Assembly: GCA_040217175.1 (NCBI GenBank)
Contig: JAVJNT010000002.1
Coordinates: forward strand, 1,310,001 to 1,374,000
Direction: 5' to 3'
Source: Phycisphaerales bacterium
GTDB taxonomy: Bacteria > Planctomycetota > Phycisphaerae > Phycisphaerales > UBA1924
Length of the DNA: 64,000 nt
In this document: positions 34,810 to 47,968 of the stretch, in pieces
How positions within the stretch are numbered: the stretch's first letter is position 1
How the letters are laid out: every line of letters starts with the position of its first letter
Notes under the pieces: model-generated
Seen by the model: the letters and a program-made list of their open reading frames with translations, nothing else
Databases searched by the model: none
What the model was told of the DNA's origin: nothing
Position numbers and translations under genes: made by a program

Positions 34810-35303
34810 GGCGTGATCCTCGCCTGCCCGGTCGTCGCGTCGACGGTGATGGTGGCCCCGGAAACGCCGTTCCGTAGCGTGACCGTCCCGCCGTCCGACG
34901 GAATCCCATAGCCCGAGATCGTGTATTCCGTCCCGGCGCCGAACGTCGCGCTGCTGATCTCGGCATCCATGGAGCCGAAGTCGAGGTCGAGCACGAGATC
35001 GGGACCGCCCACGGTACCGGCGGGCATGCCCGCGAACGTCACGACATGGTTGGTGGTGTCGAACTGCACGGTGACCGGCGTACCGGATGCCCGGGCATAG
35101 GCTGCGCTGCGATCCAGGTCGGCCCGTAGCTGGTGGACGGCCGACTGCAAGCGATACCGGGCCACCGCGCTGCCGTAAGCCGGCAGCGCGAGGCCCGCGA
35201 TAGCACCAATGATCAGGAGCACGACGGTCAGCTCCACCAGCGTGAAGCCGTGCCGTCCGGCCGAGATCGGATCAATAGCTCGTGTACAGCGTGCCGGTGT
35301 CAT
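34806..35303 (-). CDS. Prepilin-type protein (GspH/FimT-like)
   Basis: 165 aa. Leader and helix GRHGFTLVELTVVLLIIGAI with Glu5. The segment YRLQSAVHQLRADLDRSAAYARASGTPVTV is typical of GspH/FimT pseudopilins. ATG 35303 lies inside the end of the GspG-like gene (32-bp overlap), so it is translated by coupling; no separate ribosome site is seen and no later in-frame start fits. Confidence 0.87.
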   Translation of the reverse strand: MTPARCTRAIDPISAGRHGFTLVELTVVLLIIGAIAGLALPAYGSAVARYRLQSAVHQLRADLDRSAAYARASGTPVTVQFDTTNHVVTFAGMPAGTVGGPDLVLDLDFGSMDAEISSATFGAGTEYTISGYGIPSDGGTVTLRNGVSGATITVDATTGQARITP

Positions 35304-35751
35304 CGGTCGCAGCGCCGGTGTTGGCGGTGATCACGCCGGTCGTTTCGTTGTACAGCCAGGCGATGCCGGCGGCGTCTGCCGCGGCCACGCCGTTGTTCCC
35401 CTTCTGGGCGCCCACCTGGATGGTGGGAATCTCCTTCAGGTACGGGCCGTAGATGAACACGCCGGTCTTGGTCGCGTTCAGGTTTCCGTCGACGTCCGTG
35501 AACTGGTTGACCAGCGCGTTCTCGAAGTTGGCCACCGTCGGATACGTGTTGTTGTGCTCGGCGTAGTACAGCTCCAGAGCACTCCGCATGGTCGCCAGAT
35601 CGGCACGCAGTCGCGAAGACGTCGCGCCGGCGGCGCCACGGCTCATGCGGGGCACGGCGACGGCCGCCAGGATCCCCAGGATCGCGATCACGATCACCAG
35701 CTCGATCAGGCTGAAGCCAGCCCGACGTGTACGCATCATCCCAACAACCAT
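35272..35751 (-). CDS. Major pilin/pseudopilin (GspG-like)
   Basis: 159 aa from ATG 35751 with GGAGGTAG upstream. N-terminus RAGFSLIELVIVIAILGILA is a canonical prepilin segment with Glu5; the LRADLATMRSALELYYAEHNNTYP stretch after it is characteristic of GspG/PilE-like major subunits. A 147-bp gap with good ribosome site separates it from the PilP-like gene, which may hold an internal promoter that would let the major subunit be made in excess. Confidence 0.9.
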   Translation of the reverse strand: MVVGMMRTRRAGFSLIELVIVIAILGILAAVAVPRMSRGAAGATSSRLRADLATMRSALELYYAEHNNTYPTVANFENALVNQFTDVDGNLNATKTGVFIYGPYLKEIPTIQVGAQKGNNGVAAADAAGIAWLYNETTGVITANTGAATDDTGTLYTSY

Positions 35752-35898
35752 CGTGCTACCTCCGAATAGGGCTCACGGGCCCCCTTGTGCTTTGTACTGC
35801 CCTGCTCATCGATCCGATCGGCGCTCGAATCCATTGTCCATGCTGCGTTTGTGCAATCGACTGGGCCATCCAGGCCTCATAACCGGCACGATCGAACC

Positions 35899-36450
35899 TC
35901 AAGGCGTGCCTTCATCGGGCTGGTTGGGCAACACCAGCCGAGCCGTGCGATCCCCGGCCTGGAACAACGCCGACCGAGCGTCGATGCTGATCAGCCGATA
36001 ACCGCTGACTTCGTCGCCGATGCGCACCGGCGTGCGATTGACCATGGCAACGCTGGACTCGGCGCCCTGAACGATCGTGGAGAGCTGGTGCAACCCGATG
36101 AACTCGTCGACGCTCAGCAGACCGGGCTCGGTACGCCCTTCCACTGCCGACGATCGGTCCGCGAACGGGTTCGAGCCCGTTGCCGCAGGCAAATCGCCGA
36201 TGGCAGCGTCGAGCCGATCGTTCCACTGCACCGCCACGTCGGATGCGAGCGCGCTCGGGGAAGCACTCGGCGAAGTGGTCGTATCGGACGCAGCTGGCGA
36301 AGTGGTCGCGACCCCGGTCGGTCCGGCTTGTTGTCCCGTACTCGCCTGCGCGCCGCTCGGCGAACCCAGCAGGAACTGGTCGATCGCCAGGATCAAGCCC
36401 GCCGAACCCAGCAGACCCAGCAGTACTTTTCGTTCCTTGTTTAATGCCAT
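35899..36450 (-). CDS. PilP/GspC-like pilus assembly protein
   Basis: 183 aa from ATG 36450, 10 bp after the PilO-like gene. One N-terminal membrane helix (LLGLLGSAGLILAIDQFLLG), a Ser/Thr/Pro/Ala-rich linker, then a small periplasmic domain ending in VRIGDEVSGYRLISIDARSA, a pattern like the beta domain of PilP/GspC that docks on the secretin. Assigned mainly by position after PilM, PilN and PilO; moderate confidence. Confidence 0.6.
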   Translation of the reverse strand: MALNKERKVLLGLLGSAGLILAIDQFLLGSPSGAQASTGQQAGPTGVATTSPAASDTTTSPSASPSALASDVAVQWNDRLDAAIGDLPAATGSNPFADRSSAVEGRTEPGLLSVDEFIGLHQLSTIVQGAESSVAMVNRTPVRIGDEVSGYRLISIDARSALFQAGDRTARLVLPNQPDEGTP

Positions 36451-36460
36451 GGCCTTGGAC

Positions 36461-37078
36461 CTATCGATCCGGAGCGGCGGCAGATGGAGCCGAACCGGCC
36501 GGCGTGGTCGTGGCGGCGTCCGTCGCTGACGGTTGGGGCGCATGTACCAGTACGGTGGCCATCAACGCAAGGCGTTCGGCGTCGGTGGGTGATGGCACGA
36601 TCGCGAATCCCTCGATCTCGGCCGTCGGGAGATGGTCCTGGAACTGCGACACGAACGCGTCGATGTCCGAGAACGAGCCCATGGCATTGACCGTCAGCTG
36701 CGTGCGCGCCAGCCCGTCTACACGCTCGGTGCCGGAGCGATCAGCGCCAAGAATCGTCAGGCCGAACCCGGTGGCTACCTCGGTGAGGTGGCCGACGAGC
36801 TTCTCGCTGGGGATGGGCTCGGCGCTACCGGCTTCTCGGAGCGACCCGAGCCTCGCCTCGGCGGTGGCCAACGCTGCCTTGGCGGCGCGTACGCGTTCAC
36901 CGGCCCGCGCGATTGCCTCGTGCTGGGACCGTGCCTGCGCCTCGGCTTGCAGCGATGGCATGACCCCGAACGCGTATGCGAGCCCCCCGAGCGCGAGCAC
37001 GCCCGCGACGCCGACGGCGTGGACGTGCACGGGCAGGACCTTGGTATGCATGGATTGAACTGGCTCGAAATCGGTCAT
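36461..37078 (-). CDS. PilO-like pilus alignment protein
   Basis: 205 aa from ATG 37078 (ATGA overlap with the PilN-like gene). One membrane helix (VHAVGVAGVLALGGLAYAFG), a coiled-coil stretch (AEAQARSQHEAIARAGERVR) and a ferredoxin-like periplasmic domain (LVGHLTEVATGFGLTILGAD; VNAMGSFSDIDAFVSQFQDHL) typical of PilO/GspM. It should pair with PilN to link the inner-membrane platform to the secretin. Confidence 0.82.
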   Translation of the reverse strand: MTDFEPVQSMHTKVLPVHVHAVGVAGVLALGGLAYAFGVMPSLQAEAQARSQHEAIARAGERVRAAKAALATAEARLGSLREAGSAEPIPSEKLVGHLTEVATGFGLTILGADRSGTERVDGLARTQLTVNAMGSFSDIDAFVSQFQDHLPTAEIEGFAIVPSPTDAERLALMATVLVHAPQPSATDAATTTPAGSAPSAAAPDR

Positions 37079-37638
37079 GGCGTGTCTTTCTCGGCGGCCT
37101 TGGGCGCGATCACGCAGTCGATGGAGAATTCCGGACGCCCGCTCGTGCTGCGCAACGGCGTCATGCCGTGCCGGACGCTCTCGAACAGGCCCGTCTCGTC
37201 GAGCCGGGCCGCCAACTCGGCCGCGGTAGCCCTCGAGTTCGCGTCTCCCGTGATCGAGAGCGACCAGGACGGGACGCCGCCAGGCCGGGGCTGAACGTTG
37301 ATGGAACGAAGGCGAATTCCCTCGCCCGCATTGCCGACGATGACGTCCAGCAGCGAGCCCCAGCGAAGCGATGCCGAGGCACGAGACCGGGCGTGTTCGG
37401 CGCCCTCCAGCGTGCGAACCCGGGCGCGGAGGTCGGCCAGGCTCGCCTCGATCGTCTCGGCCCGCTGCGTGAGGCCCGCGGGCATCGCCGGCGGCCGGGC
37501 GCGCGTCGCGAAGGCGGCGAGTACACCGCCGCCAACCAGGATCGACAGCGAGCACAACGCCAACGCCCACGCCGAGATGCATCGCTGCAATCGGCGGGCG
37601 GTGGCTCGGTGGCGCGGGAGCAGGTTCGTGCCGGTCAT
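37075..37638 (-). CDS. PilN-like fimbrial assembly protein
   Basis: 187 aa. The short N-terminal NLLP motif (MTGTNLLPRHR), which in PilN binds PilM, is followed by one membrane helix (ALALCSLSILVGGGVLAAFA), a coiled coil and a ferredoxin-like domain (SLSITGDANSRATAAELAAR). Overlaps the pilM- and pilO-like genes by 4 bp each. Confidence 0.85.
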   Translation of the reverse strand: MTGTNLLPRHRATARRLQRCISAWALALCSLSILVGGGVLAAFATRARPPAMPAGLTQRAETIEASLADLRARVRTLEGAEHARSRASASLRWGSLLDVIVGNAGEGIRLRSINVQPRPGGVPSWSLSITGDANSRATAAELAARLDETGLFESVRHGMTPLRSTSGRPEFSIDCVIAPKAAEKDTP

Positions 37639-38516
37639 GCCAGGTCCTCCAGCAACGCGAGGCCGATCGCAGCCGCGAAACGACCGCCGACGGCCTGTCC
37701 GTTCCCATCGATGGGCTGGGCCACTGCGTTCTGGTAGCGGCTTGCAAGGACGTCCATGATGCCGGCCTGCTCACCCCCGGCCCCCAGCACGCTGATGGCT
37801 GCCGGCGCATGCGAGCGCGAGCGGTGGCGTGCGAACGCGATGCAGGCGTCGATCTCGGTCGCCAGGCGCCGTCCGACCTCGGCGTCGCCCTGCGATCCAT
37901 CCAGCCGTAATCCCGCCGGCGTGCGCGCATACAACAGGGTGCTGTGGTGCAGCACGACGATGCGAACGCCCCAGGATTCCAGCCGTGCCCCGACCCGAAC
38001 GGTGGCGGCCGTCGGTGCGGCAGCAAGCACGCGGCCCAACGCGCGCGACGGATCGTCGACGCCCGCGACGCGCAGCCCGGCTGATTCGAGTGCGCCAATC
38101 ACCTCGTCGGTCGGTGCGATCTCGCAGCCAACGGCCATGACCTGGACCGCCGGCCCGGGCGTTGGCAGCCCCCAGTACGAGAGCTCGAAGGTACCGGGCT
38201 CCAGCTTCGTACGCTGGACGAACTCGGCATTGGCAAGCTGATCGATCGGCGCTCCCGATGTCGCGGGCGGAAGCTCCATCGTGGTGGTCTTCAGCGCCTC
38301 GGCCGGGGCATTGATCACGCAGGGCGCCGACTTGAAGCCATGCCGGAAGAGCAGCGATTCGAGTTCCACCGCCTCGGCCGGGGTGACGGCACCGTCCCCC
38401 GATCGGCGAGCCATCCGCACGCCGTGCAGGAGCGTCCAGCCGCTGCGGTTCAGCCGCACCTGGGCCGCCGTAATCGCGTCGGGAGAGATATCGATGCCGG
38501 TCCGTACGCTGCTCAT
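37635..38516 (-). CDS. PilM-like actin-fold pilus assembly ATPase
   Basis: 293 aa from ATG 38516 with AAGGGAAG upstream (upstream extension rejected). Starts with TGIDISPDAITAAQVRLNRS, the phosphate-1-like segment of PilM/FtsA-type actin folds, with a later APAAISVLGAGGEQAGI. Shorter than typical PilM (about 350), so a subdomain may be reduced. Expected cytoplasmic partner of PilN and the PilB motor. Confidence 0.82.
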   Translation of the reverse strand: MSSVRTGIDISPDAITAAQVRLNRSGWTLLHGVRMARRSGDGAVTPAEAVELESLLFRHGFKSAPCVINAPAEALKTTTMELPPATSGAPIDQLANAEFVQRTKLEPGTFELSYWGLPTPGPAVQVMAVGCEIAPTDEVIGALESAGLRVAGVDDPSRALGRVLAAAPTAATVRVGARLESWGVRIVVLHHSTLLYARTPAGLRLDGSQGDAEVGRRLATEIDACIAFARHRSRSHAPAAISVLGAGGEQAGIMDVLASRYQNAVAQPIDGNGQAVGGRFAAAIGLALLEDLA

Positions 38517-38529
38517 GACGGTCTTCCCT

Positions 38530-39737
38530 TTATGATGCTCCAGCCGACGCGGTAAGGTCGAACAGCGGCAGGAACATGCTCGTGGCGATGCCACCGACGA
38601 CGATGCCCAGCGTGACGAGGAGGAGCGGCTCGATGATGGCGCTGAGCGCCTTCAGCGTTGCTTCGTTCTCTTCCTCAAGGAAGTCGGCAACGTTGCCCAG
38701 CATCATGCCCATACGACCGGTCCGCTCGCCCGTGCGCACGCCCTCGCGAACGAGCCCGTGCAACAGGCTTGCTTCCTCGAACACGGTGCTGATCGGCTGG
38801 CCGACCTCGGCGGCGTCGTGAGCCTGACGGAGCAGCGCGGCGTACTCGGGACTACGCATCGAACCCGCGCACAGCGACAGCACGTCGAGCAGTGGCAGGT
38901 GGCTCTCGAGCAGCAGCGAGACCATCCGTGCCAGACGGGCGCTCGCGATCGATCGCGAGATGTCGCCAAGCTTGGGCGTCCGCAGCAGCGTGCGATCGAT
39001 GAGCCTGGCCGTCGCGGGCTGCAGCAGGGCAAACCGCGCCAGCAGCGCTGCCGGCACGATGGAGGCCAGCCACGCCCACCAGTACTCGCGGAGCATGGTG
39101 CTGAGCCAGAGGAAGAACTGCGTGCTGGGCGGGATCGCCGTCTCCAGCGACTCGAACATCGACTCGAACCGCGGGAACACCATGATGAGCATCACGAGCA
39201 CCACGATGAAACCGATGCCGATGAGGATGCAGGGGTAGATCATCGCACCGACGATCGCACGGCGCATCGCCAGCTTCTGGCGCATGAGCGCCGACACGCG
39301 TTCGAGCATGTCGCCCAGCTTGCCGCTCGTCTCGCCGGCCGCCACCATGGCTCTGCTCACGTCGTCGAAGTAGCCCGGGTGGGCGGTCATCGCGTCCGAG
39401 AGGGGCGTGCCCGACTCGATCTCGGCCTGCACACGCTTCAGCACCTTGCGAAACTTCTCGTCGCGCGTCTGCTGGGCCATCGCCTCGACGCCCTCGGACA
39501 GCGGCGTGCCCGAGGCAATGAGCACCGAAAGGTGCCGCATGAACTGCGAGATGTCGGCCAGCTTGCCCTTGGGTCCCTTGATGCGACGGCGCGCCTGGCC
39601 AACGCCCTTGTCGGGATTGATCTCCAGGACGATGATGCCGCGCGCCCGAAGCTTGTCGCGTGCCGCGGACTCGTCGGCGGCCTCGATCGTACCGCGCTTG
39701 GGCGCGCCGCTGGTCTCGTAGCCGACGTATCGCCACT

Positions 39738-39741
<4 letters not shown>
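38530..39741 (-). CDS. Type IV pilus/type II secretion inner-membrane platform protein (PilC/GspF)
   Basis: 403 aa, the normal family length. Two tandem T2SF domains: the first with FMRHLSVLIASGTPLSEGVE and VSRAMVAAGETSGKLGDML, the second with RMVSLLLESHLPLLDVLSL and VREGVRTGERTGRMGMMLG. Membrane helices at about 170-200, 220-245 and 375-398. ATGA overlap with the pilB-like gene. Confidence 0.93.
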
Positions 39742-41521
<1,780 letters not shown>

Positions 41522-41525
<4 letters not shown>

Positions 41526-41857
41526 AGGAAGCTCCTCGCAGCCGACACGCCGTCGGCATAGATGTCGAAGCGTCCGGCGATGCCCGTCAGCTCGAGGCAC
41601 TCCCGCACGGTCTCGTGCAAGCCGCAGAGCTTCAGCACGCGGCCGGCGGCACCGAGCTGGTCGGTCGCGTCGAGGAGCGACTCGAGCGCGGCGCTGTCCA
41701 TGAAGGGGACGGCGGTAGCGTCGACGACGCAGCGGCCCATCGATCGCGTGGCCGCGTCGAGCAGCTTCGTGCGGAACACGGCCGAGTCCTGCTGCGTGAT
41801 GGCCCCATCGGGCCTGACGAAGGTGACGGCCCCCCGCACCTGCTCATCGATGCGCAT
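41522..41857 (-). CDS. STAS-domain protein (anti-sigma factor antagonist type)
   Basis: 111 aa from ATG 41857, preceded by AAGGGAG. The single STAS domain has FMDSAALESLLDA with Ser55 at the position phosphorylated in SpoIIAA-type proteins. In known systems such proteins act in partner switching with a kinase/anti-sigma. Overlaps pilB by 4 bp and follows the histidine kinase by 13 bp, so it is built into the pilus operon. No SpoIIAB-like kinase is adjacent; the kinase upstream has a HisKA-type core. Confidence 0.87.
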
Positions 41858-41870
41858 CGTTCCGCTCCCT

Positions 41871-43301
41871 TCAAGCGACGAGCCGACCACCGGGAATGAA
41901 CATCGTGAAGACGCTGCCCTTGCCCGGCTCGGAGTCGACGTCGATGCCGCCCTCGTGGCCCAGCATGATTTCCTTGGCGAGCGTGAGGCCCAGGCCCGTG
42001 CCCTGGGTGCCCGAGGCCCGTACGTCGTCGGTGCGGTAGAACCGCTCGAAGATGCGCTGGCGGTCGGCCTCGGCGATGCCCACGCCCGTATCGCGTACGG
42101 AAACGTCCAGCCCCTCGTCGCCCCAGTCGGCTGACAAGGTGACGACGCCGCCCTCCGGCGTGTACTTGATGGCGTTGCCCAGCACGTTGTGGTAGGCCTG
42201 GAGCAGCTTGTCGCGGTCGCCGCGCACGACGGGCAGCTTGGGCGGCAGCGTGAACTTCAGCGTGACGCCCTTGCCCTTGGCCTGGTTCTCGAACTCGAGA
42301 CGCAGCTCTTCGAAGAGCTGATCAAGCCGTACTTCGCCCTCCTGGATCGACAGCGCCCCGGCTTCCATCTCGCTCACGCTGAGCATGTCGGAGACGACGC
42401 GCTCGAGCCGGCGAACCTCTTGGTTGATGACGTTCAGGCACGTGCCCAGCATCGCCTCGTCGCAATCGTCGCCCAGCGCCGTCTCGGCATACAGACGCAT
42501 GTTGGTCAGCGGCGTGCGCAGCTCGTGGGTGGCGTGGGCAATGAAGTTGGCCCGCGCCTCCTCGGCCGCGTTGAGCTGGGTGATGTCCTCGATCACGACG
42601 ACGTGGCCGTCCATGCCTTGGCCGTCGCGCACCGTAATGCGGAGGTGGGACGTCGCTTCACCGATCGTGCGATCGAGCTCGATGGTCCCCCGACGCAGGC
42701 CGTGCCCTCCCGGAGCATTCACCAGCGCCGAAACGTCGAGCACGTCGGTGAGCGGCTTGTGCTGGAGCTCGGCGAGATCGACGCCCAGCAGCATGACCGC
42801 TGCCGTGTTGGCGAATCGGATGTCCAGTCCCGGGCCGACCACCAGCACGCCCTGCCAGAGTGCCGAGCAAACCGAGGTCGCAAGCTGGCCGTCGCCGGTC
42901 GCGGCCGCGATTCCTGGCTCGTGGCCGGCGGTCTTGCGAGCAGGTCCTTCCTGGAGGCGGTCGACGAGGGCGTTCCAGGCGCCGGCCTCGGGGCCGAAGC
43001 GATCGGCCAGCCGCAGTTCGCTCGGAGCCGCCTTGTGGTTTTCGGACGCGAGGACCGCCTCGCGGAGGGCGCTCATCGAGAGCATGCGGCCGCGCACCCA
43101 GCGGCCCATCAAGACCAAGCCGAGGATGGCTCCTGCGCCAATGGCACCGAGTTCGACCCAGGCCTGGACCGTCTCGGGGCGACCTGCGGCGTCGATGTAG
43201 AGCCAGGAATAAGCCCCGATAACCACGGCCACGATGCCAACCGACGCGGCGACGAATCCGAGGATCGTGCGTTCACGCCGGTGCAGCAAGCTGATGCCCA
43301 T
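41871..43301 (-). CDS. Membrane histidine kinase with PAS domain
   Basis: 476 aa. Two N-terminal membrane helices (about 14-36 and 48-66), a linker, a PAS-like domain (GVLVVGPGLDIRFANTAAVM to VVVIEDITQL, about 150-245), HisKA with phosphoacceptor His259 in ATHELRTPLTN, and HATPase with N box (YHNVLGNAIKY), G1 (DTGVGIA) and G2 (GTGLGLT). Resembles PhoR-type kinases. No response regulator is beside it; the nearest receiver is 11 kb away. First gene of the pilus operon, so it may set pilus expression or activity. Confidence 0.92.
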   Translation of the reverse strand: MGISLLHRRERTILGFVAASVGIVAVVIGAYSWLYIDAAGRPETVQAWVELGAIGAGAILGLVLMGRWVRGRMLSMSALREAVLASENHKAAPSELRLADRFGPEAGAWNALVDRLQEGPARKTAGHEPGIAAATGDGQLATSVCSALWQGVLVVGPGLDIRFANTAAVMLLGVDLAELQHKPLTDVLDVSALVNAPGGHGLRRGTIELDRTIGEATSHLRITVRDGQGMDGHVVVIEDITQLNAAEEARANFIAHATHELRTPLTNMRLYAETALGDDCDEAMLGTCLNVINQEVRRLERVVSDMLSVSEMEAGALSIQEGEVRLDQLFEELRLEFENQAKGKGVTLKFTLPPKLPVVRGDRDKLLQAYHNVLGNAIKYTPEGGVVTLSADWGDEGLDVSVRDTGVGIAEADRQRIFERFYRTDDVRASGTQGTGLGLTLAKEIMLGHEGGIDVDSEPGKGSVFTMFIPGGRLVA

Positions 43302-43437
43302 GATGCAAACCCCTGCCAGGCACCGACTTGGGTGACCATCACGCCAAGACGGAGTCGCTCATCGAGGTCTATCGACCAGGACGGGGCGGCACTGAAGGCA
43401 AGTTGGGCGGATTCTGCGGACTCGCGAAGGTGGGCGA

Positions 43438-43830
43438 TCAGTCGAAGCGGAAGACGCCCTTGCGGAGGCCGTACAGGAAGGCGACCACCGTCGTGAAGAG
43501 GAAGAAGAGGATGCGGACCAGCCACCAGAGGCGGTCTTCGGAGCCGAGCTCGAGGTTGGCGAACGTCGTGGCCCATGGATACAGGAACACGACCTCGACG
43601 TCGAACACCAGGAACACCATGGCGATCAGGTAGAACCGCACGTTGAACCGCTTGCGGGCCGTGCCCACGGGCTCCATGCCGCTCTCATACGACAGGGCCT
43701 TGGTCTCACCGGCCCGATTCGGGCCGAGGATGCGCGTGAGCACCAGGTTCATCACCGAAAAGCCCACCACGGCCATCAAGATGATCGCCAAGGGCAGGTA
43801 GGCTACAGGATCGGTCACGCCGAGCAGCAT
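43438..43830 (-). CDS. nuoA: NADH-quinone oxidoreductase subunit A
   Basis: 130 aa from ATG 43830. Three membrane helices (about 6-28, 65-87, 97-118) and the NuoA signature ESGMEPVGTARKRFNVRFYL, followed by VFLVFDVEVVFLYPW. NuoA is a small membrane subunit of complex I at the quinone site. No other nuo gene is on either side: downstream is the histidine kinase on the same strand, and the groEL operon is divergent. An isolated nuoA is unusual. Confidence 0.93.
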   Translation of the reverse strand: MLLGVTDPVAYLPLAIILMAVVGFSVMNLVLTRILGPNRAGETKALSYESGMEPVGTARKRFNVRFYLIAMVFLVFDVEVVFLYPWATTFANLELGSEDRLWWLVRILFFLFTTVVAFLYGLRKGVFRFD

Positions 43831-43852
43831 GGGCCGAGGATAGGCCGGTTGA

Positions 43853-45868
<2,016 letters not shown>

Positions 45869-45941
45869 ACGAGCAGCCGCCCCGCGTTTGCCAACGAAAG
45901 CAAGAAGATCACGAGCGACCGAGCTCAGGAGCACAGAAGCA

Positions 45942-46232
45942 ATGAACGTCAAGCCTCTCGATGACAGAATCGTCGTTCGCCCCGCGCCGCAGGAGACCAA
46001 GACCGAGTCTGGCATCTACCTGCCCGAGACGAGCAAGGAGCGGCCCATGACCGGCAAGGTCATCGCCGTCGGGCCGGGCCGTCGCCTGGATAACGGCGAG
46101 CGTGCCAAGCCCACCGTGAAGAAGGGCGACACCGTGGTGTACGGCAAGTACGCCGGGACCGAGGTCGAGGTGAAGGGCGACGAGCACCTGATCCTGCGCG
46201 AGAGCGAGCTTCTCGGCGTTCTCGATCGCTGA
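45942..46232 (+). CDS. groES: Co-chaperonin GroES
   Basis: 96 aa from ATG 45942, with AGGAG upstream. Full-length GroES: N-terminal VKPLDDRIVVRP, mobile-loop region ETKTESGIYLPETSKERP, core GKVIAVGPGRR, and KKGDTVVYGKYAGTEV. It lies between two groEL genes rather than before groEL as is usual. Confidence 0.97.
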   Translation: MNVKPLDDRIVVRPAPQETKTESGIYLPETSKERPMTGKVIAVGPGRRLDNGERAKPTVKKGDTVVYGKYAGTEVEVKGDEHLILRESELLGVLDR

Positions 46233-46297
46233 TGCCCGTCGGCCCTTCTTCTGAAACCTGAAACGATACTGACCGGCCCGGCCGGAGGAGCGCACGC

Positions 46298-47911
46298 GTG
46301 TCCCACAAGCAAGTCATGTTCGATGATGCCGCCCTGCAGGAGATGAAGCAGGGTGTCGACCGCCTGGCCAACGCCGTCAAGTGCACGATGGGCCCGGCCG
46401 GTCGGAACGTGGTCATCCAGAAGAGCTTCGGCAATCCGCAGGTGACCAAGGACGGTGTGAGCGTGGCTCGCGAGGTCGAGCTTCCCGAGCCGTTCGCGTC
46501 GATGGGCGCGAAGATGGTCCATCAAGTGGCCAAGAAGACCAACGACAAGGCCGGCGACGGCACGACGACCGCGACGGTGCTAGCCCAGGCGATCTTCAAC
46601 GCCGGGCTCAAGCACGTGGCCGCCGGCGCTAACGCCGTGCAGGTGCAGCGCGGCGTGAACAACGCGGCCCAGGCTGCGAGCGACGCCATCGAGGGCTTCG
46701 CCGTCAAGTGCAAGGGCAAGGACGACTACCGCAAGGTGGCGACCGTGTCGGCCAACCACGACGCGTCGGTCGGCGAGCTCATCGCCGAGGCCATCAGCAA
46801 GGTCGGGGCCGAGGGCGTGGTCGAGGTCGAGGAAGGCCGCGGCAACGAGACCGAGCTCGAGTTCGTCGAGGGCATGCAGTTCGACAAGGGCTACATGTCG
46901 CCCTACTTCATGACCGACCCCAAGAGCGCCGAGTGCGTGCTCGAGGACTGCCTGATCCTCATCCACGAGAAGAAGATCGCCAACCTGACCGACCTGCTGC
47001 CGCTCTTGAACAAGGCCGTGTCGGCCGGCAAGCCGCTGCTGATCATCGCTGAGGACATGGAGAACGAGGCGCTGGCGACGCTGGTGATCAACCGCCTGCG
47101 CGGCTCGCTGAAGATCGCGGCCGTCAAGGCGCCGGGTTTCGGTGATCGTCGCAAGGCGATGCTGCAGGACATCGGCATCCTGACCGGCGGCACGTTCTTC
47201 GCCGAGGACCTGGGCCGCAGCCTCGAGTCGATCGAGCTCAATGAGCTTGGCAAGGCCAAGAAGGTCGTCATCACCAAGGACGACACCACGATCATCGAGG
47301 GCGCGGGCAAGAAGAAGGACATCACTGCCCGGGCCGAGCAGATCAAGGCCCAGCACGAGGCCTCGACCAGCGAGTACGACCGCGAGAAGCTGATGGAGCG
47401 CCACGCCAAGCTCACCGGCGGCGTATGCATCATCCACGTCGGCGGCTCGAGCGAGGTCGAGATGAAGCAGCGCAAGGACCTCGTCGAGGACGCGCTCGCG
47501 GCGACCCGCGGCGCGGCCAAGGAGGGCTACGTGGCCGGCGGCGGCGTCGCGCTCTTGCGCACCCAGGACGCCATCGAGGCGGCCCGCAAGAAGGCCAAGG
47601 GCGACGAGCAGATCGGCTACGACATCGTCTATGACGCGGTCGAGAGCTGCGTGCGTCAGATCGCCGAGAACGCCGGCTTCGACGGCGACCTCGTCGTCGA
47701 GAACGTGCGCGAGGGCAAGGCCAACGAGGGCTTCGATGCCTCGACGGGCGAGTACCTCGACCTGGTGAAGGCCGGCATCATCGACGCGGCGCTCGTGCCG
47801 AGGACGGCGCTGATCAACGCGGCTTCCGTTGCCGGCTTGATGCTGACGACGGAGGTGCTGGTGACCGAGCTGAAGGACGAGACCGAGCCGGTGGTGGGGG
47901 CGGTGTCGTAA
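46298..47911 (+). CDS. Chaperonin GroEL (copy 2, no GGM tail)
   Basis: 537 aa from GTG 46298, preceded by GGAGGAG. Chaperonin motifs are intact ([41 protein letters not shown] with the catalytic Asp). It lacks the GGM tail and instead ends DETEPVVGAVS. Clearly divergent from copy 1, so an old duplication with likely specialised clients or regulation. Confidence 0.95.
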   Translation: MSHKQVMFDDAALQEMKQGVDRLANAVKCTMGPAGRNVVIQKSFGNPQVTKDGVSVAREVELPEPFASMGAKMVHQVAKKTNDKAGDGTTTATVLAQAIFNAGLKHVAAGANAVQVQRGVNNAAQAASDAIEGFAVKCKGKDDYRKVATVSANHDASVGELIAEAISKVGAEGVVEVEEGRGNETELEFVEGMQFDKGYMSPYFMTDPKSAECVLEDCLILIHEKKIANLTDLLPLLNKAVSAGKPLLIIAEDMENEALATLVINRLRGSLKIAAVKAPGFGDRRKAMLQDIGILTGGTFFAEDLGRSLESIELNELGKAKKVVITKDDTTIIEGAGKKKDITARAEQIKAQHEASTSEYDREKLMERHAKLTGGVCIIHVGGSSEVEMKQRKDLVEDALAATRGAAKEGYVAGGGVALLRTQDAIEAARKKAKGDEQIGYDIVYDAVESCVRQIAENAGFDGDLVVENVREGKANEGFDASTGEYLDLVKAGIIDAALVPRTALINAASVAGLMLTTEVLVTELKDETEPVVGAVS

Positions 47912-47933
47912 GAGGCCGGAGGAGAGAGTTCTC

Positions 47934-47950
47934 ACCACAGAGGCGCAGAG
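47934..47950. repeat. Left inverted repeat of the GxxExxY cassette
   Basis: ACCACAGAGGCGCAGAG, followed by a partial further unit (TCACAGAGG to 47959). Perfect reverse complement of the right copy at 48414-48430. The repeat itself is built of 8-9-nt CAGAG-type units. Confidence 0.85.
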
Positions 47951-47968
47951 TCACAGAGGGGGAAAGAT

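Noticed and set aside
23440-35860. Nine-base sequence CGATTGCAC near 23450 (plus) and 35850 (minus) as a shared regulator site
   Set aside because: It occurs in opposite orientation relative to the genes, lacks symmetry and is short enough for chance.
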